Shown here in pieces: positions 1-5,373 of a DNA stretch of 5,373 nt. Under the pieces are notes generated by a model. The model was not told where the DNA came from. It saw nothing but the letters and a program-made list of their open reading frames with translations, and did not search any database. Position 1 is the stretch's first letter, and each line of letters opens with the position of its first letter. Source of the stretch: SKLM01 sp050049955. Lineage in GTDB: Bacteria > Chloroflexota > Anaerolineae > B4-G1. The translations under genes and the position numbers were made by a program. The DNA lies in NCBI GenBank assembly GCA_050049955.1, contig JASFVG010000343.1:1-5373 (forward strand), given 5' to 3'.

Positions 1-1062
1 ACGCTGCACGATACGACCCTGCACCGCACGATGATCCACCTCGCGTTCGCCCAGGGTAGGCCGGAGCTCTACCACCGAGAGATGCACTACGCCTACGGAT
101 GGTCCGACCCTGACATTCCTCAACAGATCCTGTCGGGCTATGGTGACGACTACGTCAGGCGGTACCCGTTCTTCGAGCGTGTGGTCGACTCCAGCCTCGG
201 CGTTATCGTGCACAACGGCTACGCCCGCAAGCAGGTACTGCGCTACTGTCCGTGGGCCCGTGTGACGCAGATTAACCAGCACTTCTTCATGCCGCCGGGC
301 TTCCCGGACGAGACGCATGGTCCTGAATTGCGGGCACGGTGGGGTCTTGAGAACCGGTTCGTGGTTGGGTCCTTTGGCATCCTTGTCCCCCATAAGCGTC
401 TGGATGTCTGCCTCCGTGCCTTCGCTCGCTTCCGAGAGCAGTATCCGGCGGCTGCCTACCTGCTGGTCGGTAATCACCCCCCGGGTTTCGATCTCCCTGG
501 GTTGATCGAGGGACTCGGATTGGATGAGGAGGTCGTGCTGACGGGGTGGCTGGATCCGGTACGGTTTGCCCAGCACATGTTTCTCGCTGACATTGGGATC
601 CACCTGCGCTATCCTCATATCGGGGGCACGCCTTTTACGCCAATCCGCCTTATGGGTCTCGGTATCCCGACCATCGTGTCTGACATCGGGCCTCTGGCCG
701 CCCTGCCGGAGGGGGCTTGCGTCAAGGTCCCTCCGGATCAGTTCGAGGAAGATACACTGGTGGCGGTGATGGAGTATCTGGCAGAGTACGCAGATGTGCG
801 CCGGAGGCTGGGCGAGAATGGCGCTGATTGGATTCGGGAGCACCACGACGCGGCCCGGATAGCGGCCCGGTACGTCGATGCCATCAGGCAGGCCGCGGCT
901 GGCTCCCCACCAGTGCGTCCGACCGACTACCACGCTGAACACCGGCTTGCATACTTGGTGAGAGAGATGGCAGCTATGGCCTCACGACTGGGGATTCGAG
1001 AGGAGGACGATCACCTCCTGCGTCCCATGGCCGAGGCGATTGCCAAACAGGCAGCCGCGTAG
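1..1062 (+). CDS. GT4-like glycosyltransferase, 5'-truncated by the window edge
   Basis: This is the C-terminal part of a GT-B fold glycosyltransferase, probably transferring a sugar from an activated nucleotide donor to a growing glycan at the cytoplasmic membrane. The frame is open from base 1. The ten codons before the ATG at base 31 read TLHDTTLHRT, the 'LHD..LH' segment usually found inside the N-terminal domain of such enzymes, so that ATG is internal and roughly 70-100 residues are missing. Counting from that Met, VIVHNGYARKQV (58-69) is the usual inter-domain segment. The donor domain starts at VVGSFGILVPHKR (111-123), followed by YLLVG (143-147), the TGW turn (171-173) and LRYPHIGGTPF (192-202) before GIPTIVSDIG (211-220). 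No EX7E pair is visible: Gly198 and Arg206 occupy the expected glutamate positions. A polar, charged tail (about 290-343) ends the protein. The stop lies 48 bases before the next gene. The family is fairly certain; substrate unknown. Confidence 0.88.
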   Translation, partial: TLHDTTLHRTMIHLAFAQGRPELYHREMHYAYGWSDPDIPQQILSGYGDDYVRRYPFFERVVDSSLGVIVHNGYARKQVLRYCPWARVTQINQHFFMPPGFPDETHGPELRARWGLENRFVVGSFGILVPHKRLDVCLRAFARFREQYPAAAYLLVGNHPPGFDLPGLIEGLGLDEEVVLTGWLDPVRFAQHMFLADIGIHLRYPHIGGTPFTPIRLMGLGIPTIVSDIGPLAALPEGACVKVPPDQFEEDTLVAVMEYLAEYADVRRRLGENGADWIREHHDAARIAARYVDAIRQAAAGSPPVRPTDYHAEHRLAYLVREMAAMASRLGIREEDDHLLRPMAEAIAKQAAA

Positions 1063-1097
1063 TATGGTGTGTCTGCAGCCATACAGCACCAAGCGGC

Positions 1098-1104
1098 GAG
1101 GGGG
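1098..1104 (+). promoter_or_regulatory. Ribosome binding site that decides the start of the accessory gene
   Basis: GAGGGGG lies six bases before the ATG at 1111, a good Shine-Dalgarno match at proper spacing. An in-frame GTG at 1069 would add 14 residues (MSAAIQHQAARGHT), but it sits only six bases after the previous stop and has no comparable site upstream. The ATG is therefore preferred. Confidence 0.6.
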
Positions 1105-1110
1105 CACACT

Positions 1111-1545
1111 ATGAGCGGAGAATGGCTCGAGATTCCGGATCCCAGCATCGATGCGTCCGAGGTGAGGGATAGAGTCCGTGACAGGATGGGTGTACGCAGT
1201 GCCAAGTCACCATCCTTGAGGTTGGACGAGGATCCCGAGGCCCTTGTCGAGAGGCTGCGCGAGCAGATGATCGACAGTGACCCGGAGGACGCTCTTCCGG
1301 TCAGCGAGCAGGACTGCGACATCGTCCCTCGTAACTACGTCATCGACTGGCGCATCCCGATCCTAGGGCCGGTTCACGCTTGGGTGCGCCGTATCATCAA
1401 CGCCGAGGTTCGTCGCTACCTGGCTCTGTCCCTTGAGAGACAATCGTATCTCAACCGGCAGTTCCTGAGAGTCCTGGACGACCTCGTTGTCGAGAACGAA
1501 CGCCTGCGTCAGCGGATCGAGGAACTGCGAGACGCTCAGGAATAG
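1111..1545 (+). CDS. Small coiled-coil accessory protein of glycan cluster (preamble domain, no catalytic domain)
   Basis: A 144-residue soluble protein without signal peptide or membrane segment; I cannot assign a reaction. It has three visible parts. An acidic N-terminal region contains IDASEVRDRVRDRM (13-26) and DPEALVERLREQM (41-53), both helix-like. A central block, YVIDWRIPILGPVHAWVRR (76-94), is followed by AEVRRYLALSLERQSYLNRQF (98-118). The C-terminus, VLDDLVVENERLRQRIEELR (121-140), has coiled-coil heptad character. The order 'IDV..L...IR', 'sh.P.lGp....vkr', 'Y....l.rQ..fN' resembles what I recall at the N-terminus of methyltransferases and glycosyltransferases in polysaccharide clusters, where it precedes a catalytic domain. 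Here that domain is absent and the gene stops cleanly, 11 bases before the next glycosyltransferase. I infer a scaffold or partner for a cluster enzyme. The GTG at 1069 is an alternative start. Real gene: fairly sure; role: speculative. Confidence 0.75.
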   Translation: MSGEWLEIPDPSIDASEVRDRVRDRMGVRSAKSPSLRLDEDPEALVERLREQMIDSDPEDALPVSEQDCDIVPRNYVIDWRIPILGPVHAWVRRIINAEVRRYLALSLERQSYLNRQFLRVLDDLVVENERLRQRIEELRDAQE

Positions 1546-1556
1546 CGATTCAGCTT

Positions 1557-2630
1557 ATGGACGTGCATCAGTTCCATCCCCAACCCGCCTACGGGGACGC
1601 GGTGAGCAACCAGGTGCTCAGTCTACAGCGTCTTCTGAGGGGCAAGGGCTACCGGAGTGAGATATTCTGCGAACACGATCCCTTCCTGTTCGAAGGCAGC
1701 ACCCAGCCGATGGCGCACTACGCTCGCCACGCGTCGCCCGAGAACGTCCTTTTGCTCCACTTCGGGGTGCGCTACTCCACGGAGGTGATGGCCTGGCTTG
1801 ATAGCATTCCTGATCGCAAGGTCCTCGTCTACCACAACATCACCCCCCACACCTATTTCGCCGGTGTCGACGGACCTCTCTTCGAAGCCGCCAAGCGGGG
1901 CCGCGAGCAGCTTGATCAGCTGAGGGCCTTGACCGAGGCGGGGTGGGGCGTCTCGACGTACAATTGCCGCGAGCTTGCAGCGCGCGGATGGACCAATCCG
2001 GGCGTTCTCCCCATCATCTTCGACCCCAAGCGCTACGCAATCCGTCCCGATCGCAAGGTGTTGGAGCGATGCCGTGATGGCCGGCCCACTATCCTTTTCG
2101 TCGGTCGGGTTGCTCCCAACAAGTGCTTTGAGGATCTCATTCTCACCTTCTTCTACCTCAAGCGTGATGTCTGCCCCGGTGCCCGCCTCGTTCTCGTGGG
2201 AGCGCAGGGCAGGATGGTCCGATACGTGTCCTTCCTGCAGACGCTAGTAGACGAGCTGGGCGTATCCGATGTGGTGTTCACGGGGCACATCAGCAACGCC
2301 GAGCTGGTGGCCTACTATCGCTGCGCAAGCCTGTATCTCAGTATGAGCGAGCACGAGGGGTTCGGCGTACCGCTCCTTGAGAGCATGCACTTCGGGCTGC
2401 CGATCGTTGCCTATGCGGCAGCCGCCGTGCCTGAGACGCTGCAGGAATGCGGTGTGTTGGTGACGGAAAAGGACCACCTGGCGATAGCCGAGCTTGTCGG
2501 CTTGCTGATCGAAGACGAAGACCTCCGTACCAGGCTCATCGCAGGCCAGCGCAGGCGTTTGGAGGATTTCCTGCCCGAGAGCGTGGAAGGCCAGCTCCGG
2601 ACCCTTCTGGCCGGCCTGGCGGCCAGGTGA
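1557..2630 (+). CDS. GT4 family glycosyltransferase (GT-B fold), complete
   Basis: A 357-residue retaining-type glycosyltransferase, expected to act on the cytoplasmic face of the membrane with a nucleotide-sugar donor. The N-terminus reads HQFHPQPAYGDAVSNQVL (4-21), the 'GDA..N' form of the GT-B acceptor-domain loop; VLVYHNITPHTYF (89-101) is typical of the same subgroup. The donor domain begins at TILFVGRVAPNKCFEDLI (178-195), where Arg184 and Lys189 are the expected phosphate-contacting basic residues. LVLVGAQG (211-218) and FTGHIS (241-246) follow. The EX7E motif is intact: Glu267 and Glu275 in EGFGVPLLE, followed by GLPIVAYAAAAVPE (280-293). Length is normal for the family. The ATG at 1557 is chosen because it fits the family N-terminus; only a weak AGGA (1538-1541) precedes it, so translation may depend on coupling to the gene 11 bases upstream. 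The reading frame also stays open upstream, without a better start. Substrate unknown. Confidence 0.93.
   Translation: MDVHQFHPQPAYGDAVSNQVLSLQRLLRGKGYRSEIFCEHDPFLFEGSTQPMAHYARHASPENVLLLHFGVRYSTEVMAWLDSIPDRKVLVYHNITPHTYFAGVDGPLFEAAKRGREQLDQLRALTEAGWGVSTYNCRELAARGWTNPGVLPIIFDPKRYAIRPDRKVLERCRDGRPTILFVGRVAPNKCFEDLILTFFYLKRDVCPGARLVLVGAQGRMVRYVSFLQTLVDELGVSDVVFTGHISNAELVAYYRCASLYLSMSEHEGFGVPLLESMHFGLPIVAYAAAAVPETLQECGVLVTEKDHLAIAELVGLLIEDEDLRTRLIAGQRRRLEDFLPESVEGQLRTLLAGLAAR
2606..2627 (+). repeat. GC-rich inverted repeat at the 3' end of the glycosyltransferase gene
   Basis: CTGGCCG (2607-2613) and CGGCCAG (2620-2626) pair perfectly around the six-base loop GCCTGG, with a further U-G pair at 2606/2627. 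The stem ends just before the TGA at 2628. There is no T-run after it, so it is not a canonical intrinsic terminator. It also encodes LAGLAA, so codon choice alone could produce it. It could still slow the ribosome or protect the mRNA 3' end. Confidence 0.5.
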
Positions 2631-2703
2631 AGGAAGCTGTGCAATTCCCGACCGACCTGGTCGTTACCCACAGCACCCTCTGGCCAAGCGAAGCCAGGCT
2701 AGC
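2631..2703 (+). other. Intercistronic gap with weak hairpin before the next start
   Basis: This is the longest gap inside the operon (73 bases). I see no promoter in it. CTGGC (2680-2684) and GCCAG (2693-2697) can form a five-pair stem with an eight-base loop directly before the ATG at 2704. That stem would partly cover the only purine-rich stretch near the start, the weak AGG at 2696-2698. The gap is in frame with the next gene and free of stops, but contains no ATG, GTG or TTG in that frame. Confidence 0.4.
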
Positions 2704-3981
2704 ATGAACATACTCCACATCATCCAGCGCTATTGGCCCATCCACGGTGGCGCGGAGATCCATCTGGGTGCGATCTCCAATCGGCTGGCCGCTGACGGCC
2801 ATCAGGTCACCGTGGCAACCACCGATGCCCAGGACTTCGAGCTGTTCTGGAATCCTCGGCGCCGACGCATTGCATCCCGCGAGGAGCGGCACGAGGGTGT
2901 CCGTATCCTCCGTTTTCCGGTCCGTCATCTGCCCGTCCCGCGTCTCACGTATCCGGGCGTTCGTCGTCTCCTCTGGCTCCTTAGTGGATTACGTCCCGTG
3001 CCTGTCGGGCTGCTATTGCGCCTGGCTCGCTACACACCCTGGGTCCCGGGTCTCTGGAGCTGGCTGGAGCGTACGGATGAGCCCTTCGATCTGGTCGCAG
3101 GGATGACCATCACTTTCGAGCCACTACTCGATGCGGGCCTCCGCTTTGCCCGGCGTCGCACCGTCCCCTTCGTGGTCTATCCCCTGACCCACTTGGGGGC
3201 AGGGAGAGATCCGGGGGATGACGCGCTGGGTCGGTTCTACACCATGCGTCACCAGATCGATCTTGTCCGTCGCAGCGACGCCGTGGTTGCGCAGACGCCC
3301 ACCGAGAGGGCGTTCTTTGTGGAACGCGGGGTGGACTCGGACAAGGTCCACGCCATCGGCCCTGGGTTCGACCCGCAGTCGCTGTTGGGCGGGGATGCTC
3401 AGGCGTTCCGTCGTCGCCATGCCCTGGACGGCCCCATCGTCTTCATGCTGACCAAGATGTCCTACGACAAGGGGGCCACGCACACGGTCGAGGCCGCCCG
3501 ACGGCTCTGGGACCAGGGACGCGAATTCCACCTGGTTCTCGCCGGGGACGTTCTCTCGCCCTTCAAGTCCTTCTTCGACGGTCTGCCAGCGCACGTCAAA
3601 GCACGCATTCTGCTCCTGGGCCCCATCAGCGAACAGGAGAAGAAGGACCTGCTCGTCGCCGGCGACGTACTGCTCATGCCATCCCGGACGGATTCCTTCG
3701 GCATCGTCTACCTGGAGGCCTGGTTCTACGGGAGACCCGTCGTCGGAGCTCGGACCTGGGGGGTGATGGACCTCATCGAGGACAGGCGGGACGGGCTCCT
3801 GGTTCCTTTTGGCGACGTCGAGGCCCTGGGCCAGGCCCTAGCCTTCTTGCTGGAGCATCCAGAAGAGGCAGCGGCGATGGGGCGGCGGGGACGGGAAAAG
3901 GCGATGGCGCACCATACCTGGGATACCAAGTACCCTCGCATACGCGGGCTCTACGCGCGTCTGGCGAGACAGGCACAATGA
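2704..3981 (+). CDS. GT4 family glycosyltransferase with Asp in place of the first EX7E glutamate
   Basis: A 425-residue GT-B fold glycosyltransferase, presumably adding one sugar from a nucleotide donor during glycan assembly at the inner membrane face. The start matches the family well: MNILHIIQRYWPIHGGAEIH, with the GGAE loop at 15-18 and DGHQVTVATT at 31-40. VVAQTPTERAFFVERGV (194-210) is the usual segment before the donor domain, and IGPGFDP (218-224) follows. The donor domain contains FMLTKMSYDKGATHTVEA (247-264, with Lys250 and Lys256), LVLAGD (277-282) and MPSRTDSFGIVYLEAW (325-340). The expected E-x7-E pair is Asp330 and Glu338, a conservative change. GRPVVGARTWGVMDLIED (343-360) and DGLLVPFGD (363-371) complete the nucleotide-sugar site. 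Length is normal. The ribosome binding site is weak. The stop shares the four bases ATGA with the start of the next gene, so the two are probably co-translated. Sugar specificity is not readable. Confidence 0.93.
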   Translation: MNILHIIQRYWPIHGGAEIHLGAISNRLAADGHQVTVATTDAQDFELFWNPRRRRIASREERHEGVRILRFPVRHLPVPRLTYPGVRRLLWLLSGLRPVPVGLLLRLARYTPWVPGLWSWLERTDEPFDLVAGMTITFEPLLDAGLRFARRRTVPFVVYPLTHLGAGRDPGDDALGRFYTMRHQIDLVRRSDAVVAQTPTERAFFVERGVDSDKVHAIGPGFDPQSLLGGDAQAFRRRHALDGPIVFMLTKMSYDKGATHTVEAARRLWDQGREFHLVLAGDVLSPFKSFFDGLPAHVKARILLLGPISEQEKKDLLVAGDVLLMPSRTDSFGIVYLEAWFYGRPVVGARTWGVMDLIEDRRDGLLVPFGDVEALGQALAFLLEHPEEAAAMGRRGREKAMAHHTWDTKYPRIRGLYARLARQAQ

Positions 3982-5216
3982 AGATCCTGTACGTCGTGCA
4001 CCAGTTCTTCCCCGAATTCGTGGGAGGCACGGAACAGGACACGCTTGCCGTCGCCAGCGAGATGCAGCGCAGAGGGCATCGTGTAGCCGTCTTCCACCGC
4101 GCTCCCGGCCCCGCGGGCCTCGTGACCAGCGAGCAGGCCGGAATCCAGGTAACCCGTGTGCAGGCCGGCCCCATGACGCCCGGGACACTCTTCCTGTCGA
4201 CCTTTCGCCACCCGGGCATCCACCGTGCCTTCCGCCAGGCGTTCCACGAGATGGAGCCGGACCTGGTGCACGTCCAGCACTTGCGGGGCCTGCCTGCCGG
4301 CATCGTCTCCTGGACGCGTCGGATGGGACGGCCTGTCGTCATCTCGCTGCGGGACTTCTGGTTCGTCTGCCCCAATGCGCAGCTGCTGACCAATACCAGT
4401 CAAGAGCTTTGCGGCACCCCGGGAGTCCCCCGCTATTGTGCCGCTTGTGGTCTGGCCCGTCTCGGGCTGAGAGCGCTGGTACCTCTGGCGCCGCTCCTGG
4501 CTCCGCTGTTGGCGGCCCGAAATCGGCTGCTTCTTAGAACACTGGAGCAAGCAAATGCGCTGTTGGCCTTCTCTCGGTTCGTGGAGCGTTGGTATGCTGG
4601 TCAGGGGATGCCCGGTGAGATTCTCCACCACATCGGGCGGGGCGTTCCCAGGCCTGCCCGACTGCCGTCGCGCAGACGATCAGAGGACGGGGTGAGGTTC
4701 GTCTATGCCGGAGGGCTCTCGTGGCAGAAGGGTGTGCATATCCTTGTGGATGCTTTCAACACGCTCCCCGGGACCGCCGAACTCGTCATCGCCGGCGATG
4801 AGACCCAGTACCCGTCCTATGTCCGAACTCTCAAGGAGGCGGCCCGTCATCCCGGCATTCGCTTCACTGGACGCCTGGACCGCGAGCAGGTATGGCAGGC
4901 GCTGGTGGACGCTGACGTGGTCGTAGTGCCGTCGCTCTGGTTCGAGACCTTCTCCATGCTCACTCACGAGGCCTTCGCAGCCGGTGTTCCCGTCGTGGCA
5001 TCCGCCCACGGTGCCCTGGAGGAGGCCGTTCGGCACGATGTCGACGGTCTGCTGGTGCCTCCAGGCAACGTAGCCGCATGGCGCGAATCACTGCAGCGCC
5101 TGATAGACGATCCTGACCTTCTGCGCAGGCTGCGGTCGAACGTCCGCCCCCCCGTCGCATTCCAGGATTACGTCGCGGCCATCGACAACCTCTACCACAC
5201 CCTCAGCGACCTGTAG
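3978..5216 (+). CDS. GT4 family glycosyltransferase with cysteine cluster, last gene of the operon
   Basis: A 412-residue GT-B fold glycosyltransferase. The N-terminal domain begins MKILYVVHQFFPEFVGGTEQ, with GGTE at 16-19, and contains DLVHVQHLRGL (95-105). DFWFVCPNAQLL (126-137) is followed by further cysteines, giving Cys131, Cys145, Cys154 and Cys157; this 'CP...C...C..C' pattern recurs in one GT4 subgroup and may bind a metal or be structural. A hydrophobic, proline-spaced stretch (163-187, LVPLAPLLAPLL core) might touch the membrane. The donor domain starts at VRFVYAGGLSWQKGVHILVDAF (239-260, Lys251). The EX7E motif is intact: Glu323 and Glu331 in ETFSMLTHE, then AGVPVVASAHGALEE (335-349) and DGLLVPPG (356-363). 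The ATG overlaps the previous TGA by four bases (ATGA) and has only a weak upstream AGG, indicating translational coupling. The gene ends in tandem TAG codons (5214-5219) that run into a palindrome. Donor and acceptor unknown. Confidence 0.94.
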   Translation: MKILYVVHQFFPEFVGGTEQDTLAVASEMQRRGHRVAVFHRAPGPAGLVTSEQAGIQVTRVQAGPMTPGTLFLSTFRHPGIHRAFRQAFHEMEPDLVHVQHLRGLPAGIVSWTRRMGRPVVISLRDFWFVCPNAQLLTNTSQELCGTPGVPRYCAACGLARLGLRALVPLAPLLAPLLAARNRLLLRTLEQANALLAFSRFVERWYAGQGMPGEILHHIGRGVPRPARLPSRRRSEDGVRFVYAGGLSWQKGVHILVDAFNTLPGTAELVIAGDETQYPSYVRTLKEAARHPGIRFTGRLDREQVWQALVDADVVVVPSLWFETFSMLTHEAFAAGVPVVASAHGALEEAVRHDVDGLLVPPGNVAAWRESLQRLIDDPDLLRRLRSNVRPPVAFQDYVAAIDNLYHTLSDL

Positions 5217-5234
5217 TAGGGACTTCAGTCCCTG
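5213..5234 (+). repeat. REP-like palindrome with GTAG head
   Basis: AGGGAC (5218-5223) pairs perfectly with GTCCCT (5228-5233) around the tetraloop TTCA, and T5217/G5234 adds a U-G pair. GTAG (5213-5216) sits directly before the stem. A GTAG head beside a short palindrome is the hallmark of REP elements recognised by REP-associated (RAYT) transposases; that link is established knowledge, while its application here is inference from one copy. GTAG includes the TAG stop of the last gene. No T-run follows, so it is not a textbook terminator, although it may stabilise or end the operon transcript. Confidence 0.5.
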
Positions 5235-5267
5235 CCGTTCCCGCGAGCCGTTGTAGTGATCTTCTAA

Positions 5268-5304
5268 GTCAAACAGGTGAGAACCCGGCTTCTCGTTGTT
5301 TGAC
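5268..5304 (+). repeat. 37-base interrupted palindrome upstream of and overlapping the -35 box
   Basis: GTCAAACA (5268-5275) and TGTTTGAC (5297-5304) are perfect 8-base inverted repeats. Inside them GAGAA (5279-5283) and TTCTC (5290-5294) form a second perfect 5-base pair around the loop CCCGGC. The elements between the two stems nearly pair as well (G-U pairs and one bulged G). The right outer arm overlaps the TTGACA -35 box (5300-5305). It could be a hairpin ending the upstream transcript (no T-run follows), or a two-arm operator at which a dimeric regulator would cover the -35. Which applies cannot be decided from the sequence. Confidence 0.6.
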
Positions 5305-5328
5305 ACGTTCCCTGGGACGTGATACAGT
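5300..5328 (+). promoter_or_regulatory. Sigma70-type promoter with extended -10 element
   Basis: TTGACA (5300-5305) is a perfect -35 consensus. Exactly 17 bases later comes TACAGT (5323-5328), four of six matches to TATAAT including the key first T, second A and last T. TG at 5320-5321, one base before the hexamer, gives an extended -10. Transcription would start near 5334-5336, reading rightwards out of the window, so a separate transcription unit begins here. Confidence 0.7.
5305..5320 (+). promoter_or_regulatory. Imperfect dyad filling the promoter spacer, possible operator
   Basis: ACGTTCCCTGGGACGT is palindromic at six of its eight base pairs: the outer ACGT arms and the inner CC/GG match, while the fifth pair is T-G and the centre is CT. 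It occupies nearly the whole spacer between the -35 and -10, where a bound repressor would block RNA polymerase. A 17-base spacer is already optimal, which argues against MerR-type spacer-distorting activation. No regulator gene is in view. Confidence 0.4.
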
Positions 5329-5336
5329 AGCGTCAC

Positions 5337-5373
5337 GGGGAGAGGGGAAGGTGGAAGGCTCTTGCCGCTGTTC
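5337..5373 (+). other. Purine-rich leader and possible start of the next gene, cut by the window edge
   Basis: The predicted transcript begins just before GGGGAG (5337-5342) and GAGGGG (5342-5347), both plausible ribosome binding sites. A GTG at 5351 lies eight bases after GGGGAG and would begin VEGSCRC, open to the edge. A TTG at 5362 (MPLF) or a start beyond the window are alternatives. With only seven codons visible no protein family can be recognised. Confidence 0.25.

Noticed and set aside
1063..1083. Inverted repeat TATGG/CCATA between the first two genes
   Set aside because: The stem is only five pairs with an 11-base loop, too weak to call a regulatory structure.
1069..1110. GTG at 1069 as start of the accessory protein
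   Set aside because: The site lacks a ribosome binding site, whereas the ATG at 1111 has GAGGGGG at good spacing; the added residues show no family feature.
3124..3594. Minus-strand open frame of 156 codons inside the third glycosyltransferase gene
   Set aside because: It has no recognisable family or start context and is fully covered by a well-supported gene on the opposite strand.
3951..4631. Long open frame on the minus strand (226 codons), and an overlapping one at 3773-4393
   Set aside because: Both lie antisense to clear glycosyltransferase genes, show no recognisable domain, and are low-complexity Arg/Gly/Ser/Pro-rich, as expected of the complement of GC-rich codons.
5243..5271. Possible divergent promoter on the minus strand from TTGACT (5271-5266)
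   Set aside because: The only -10-like hexamer, TACAAC, is 11 bases away, too close; no -10 is found at 16-18 bases, and no minus-strand gene exists to be served.
5218..5304. Intrinsic terminators after the last glycosyltransferase
   Set aside because: Both hairpins lack the following T-run, so I report them as repeats and not as Rho-independent terminators; they may still be transcript ends.
5236..5312. Direct repeat CGTTCCC at 5236-5242 and 5306-5312
   Set aside because: Seven matching bases without extension on either side are within chance expectation; no third copy was seen.
5088..5336. Minus-strand open frame crossing the intergenic region
   Set aside because: Its product has no family motif, it runs through the promoter and palindromes, and half of it is antisense to the last glycosyltransferase.

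Overview
The window is GC-rich bacterial DNA with strong third-position G/C preference. All genes are on the + strand and closely packed, as expected of an operon for surface polysaccharide or another glycan. The gene types (several unrelated GT4-like glycosyltransferases in a row, plus a small protein resembling the preamble of cluster methyltransferases) recall Chloroflexota and other environmental phyla with large glycan clusters. That taxonomic guess is weak, because no marker gene is present.

Layout: bases 1-1062 hold a 5'-truncated GT4-like glycosyltransferase. Bases 1111-1545 hold a 144-residue accessory protein of unknown function with a coiled-coil C-terminus. Bases 1557-2630, 2704-3981 and 3978-5216 hold three complete GT-B fold glycosyltransferases. 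Gaps are 48, 11 and 73 bases, and the last pair overlaps by four bases (ATGA). This suggests one transcript whose products each add one sugar, or a few, to a lipid-linked or surface glycan. Donor and acceptor sugars cannot be read from the sequence. The operon probably continues upstream of base 1.

Bases 5217-5373 are noncoding and unusually structured. The tandem stop codons of the last gene run into a short perfect hairpin preceded by GTAG, which looks like a REP element. A 37-base interrupted palindrome follows, and its right arm overlaps a good -35 box. The promoter is TTGACA, 17 bases, TACAGT with an extended -10 TG, and its spacer is almost entirely an imperfect 16-base dyad. A new rightward transcription unit therefore probably begins near 5335, with its gene starting at or just beyond the window edge.

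The coding part looks like an ordinary glycan cluster; I see no clear evidence of a new system. The points most worth checking are the 3' intergenic region, the stand-alone accessory protein, and the departures from the EX7E motif in two of the glycosyltransferases.
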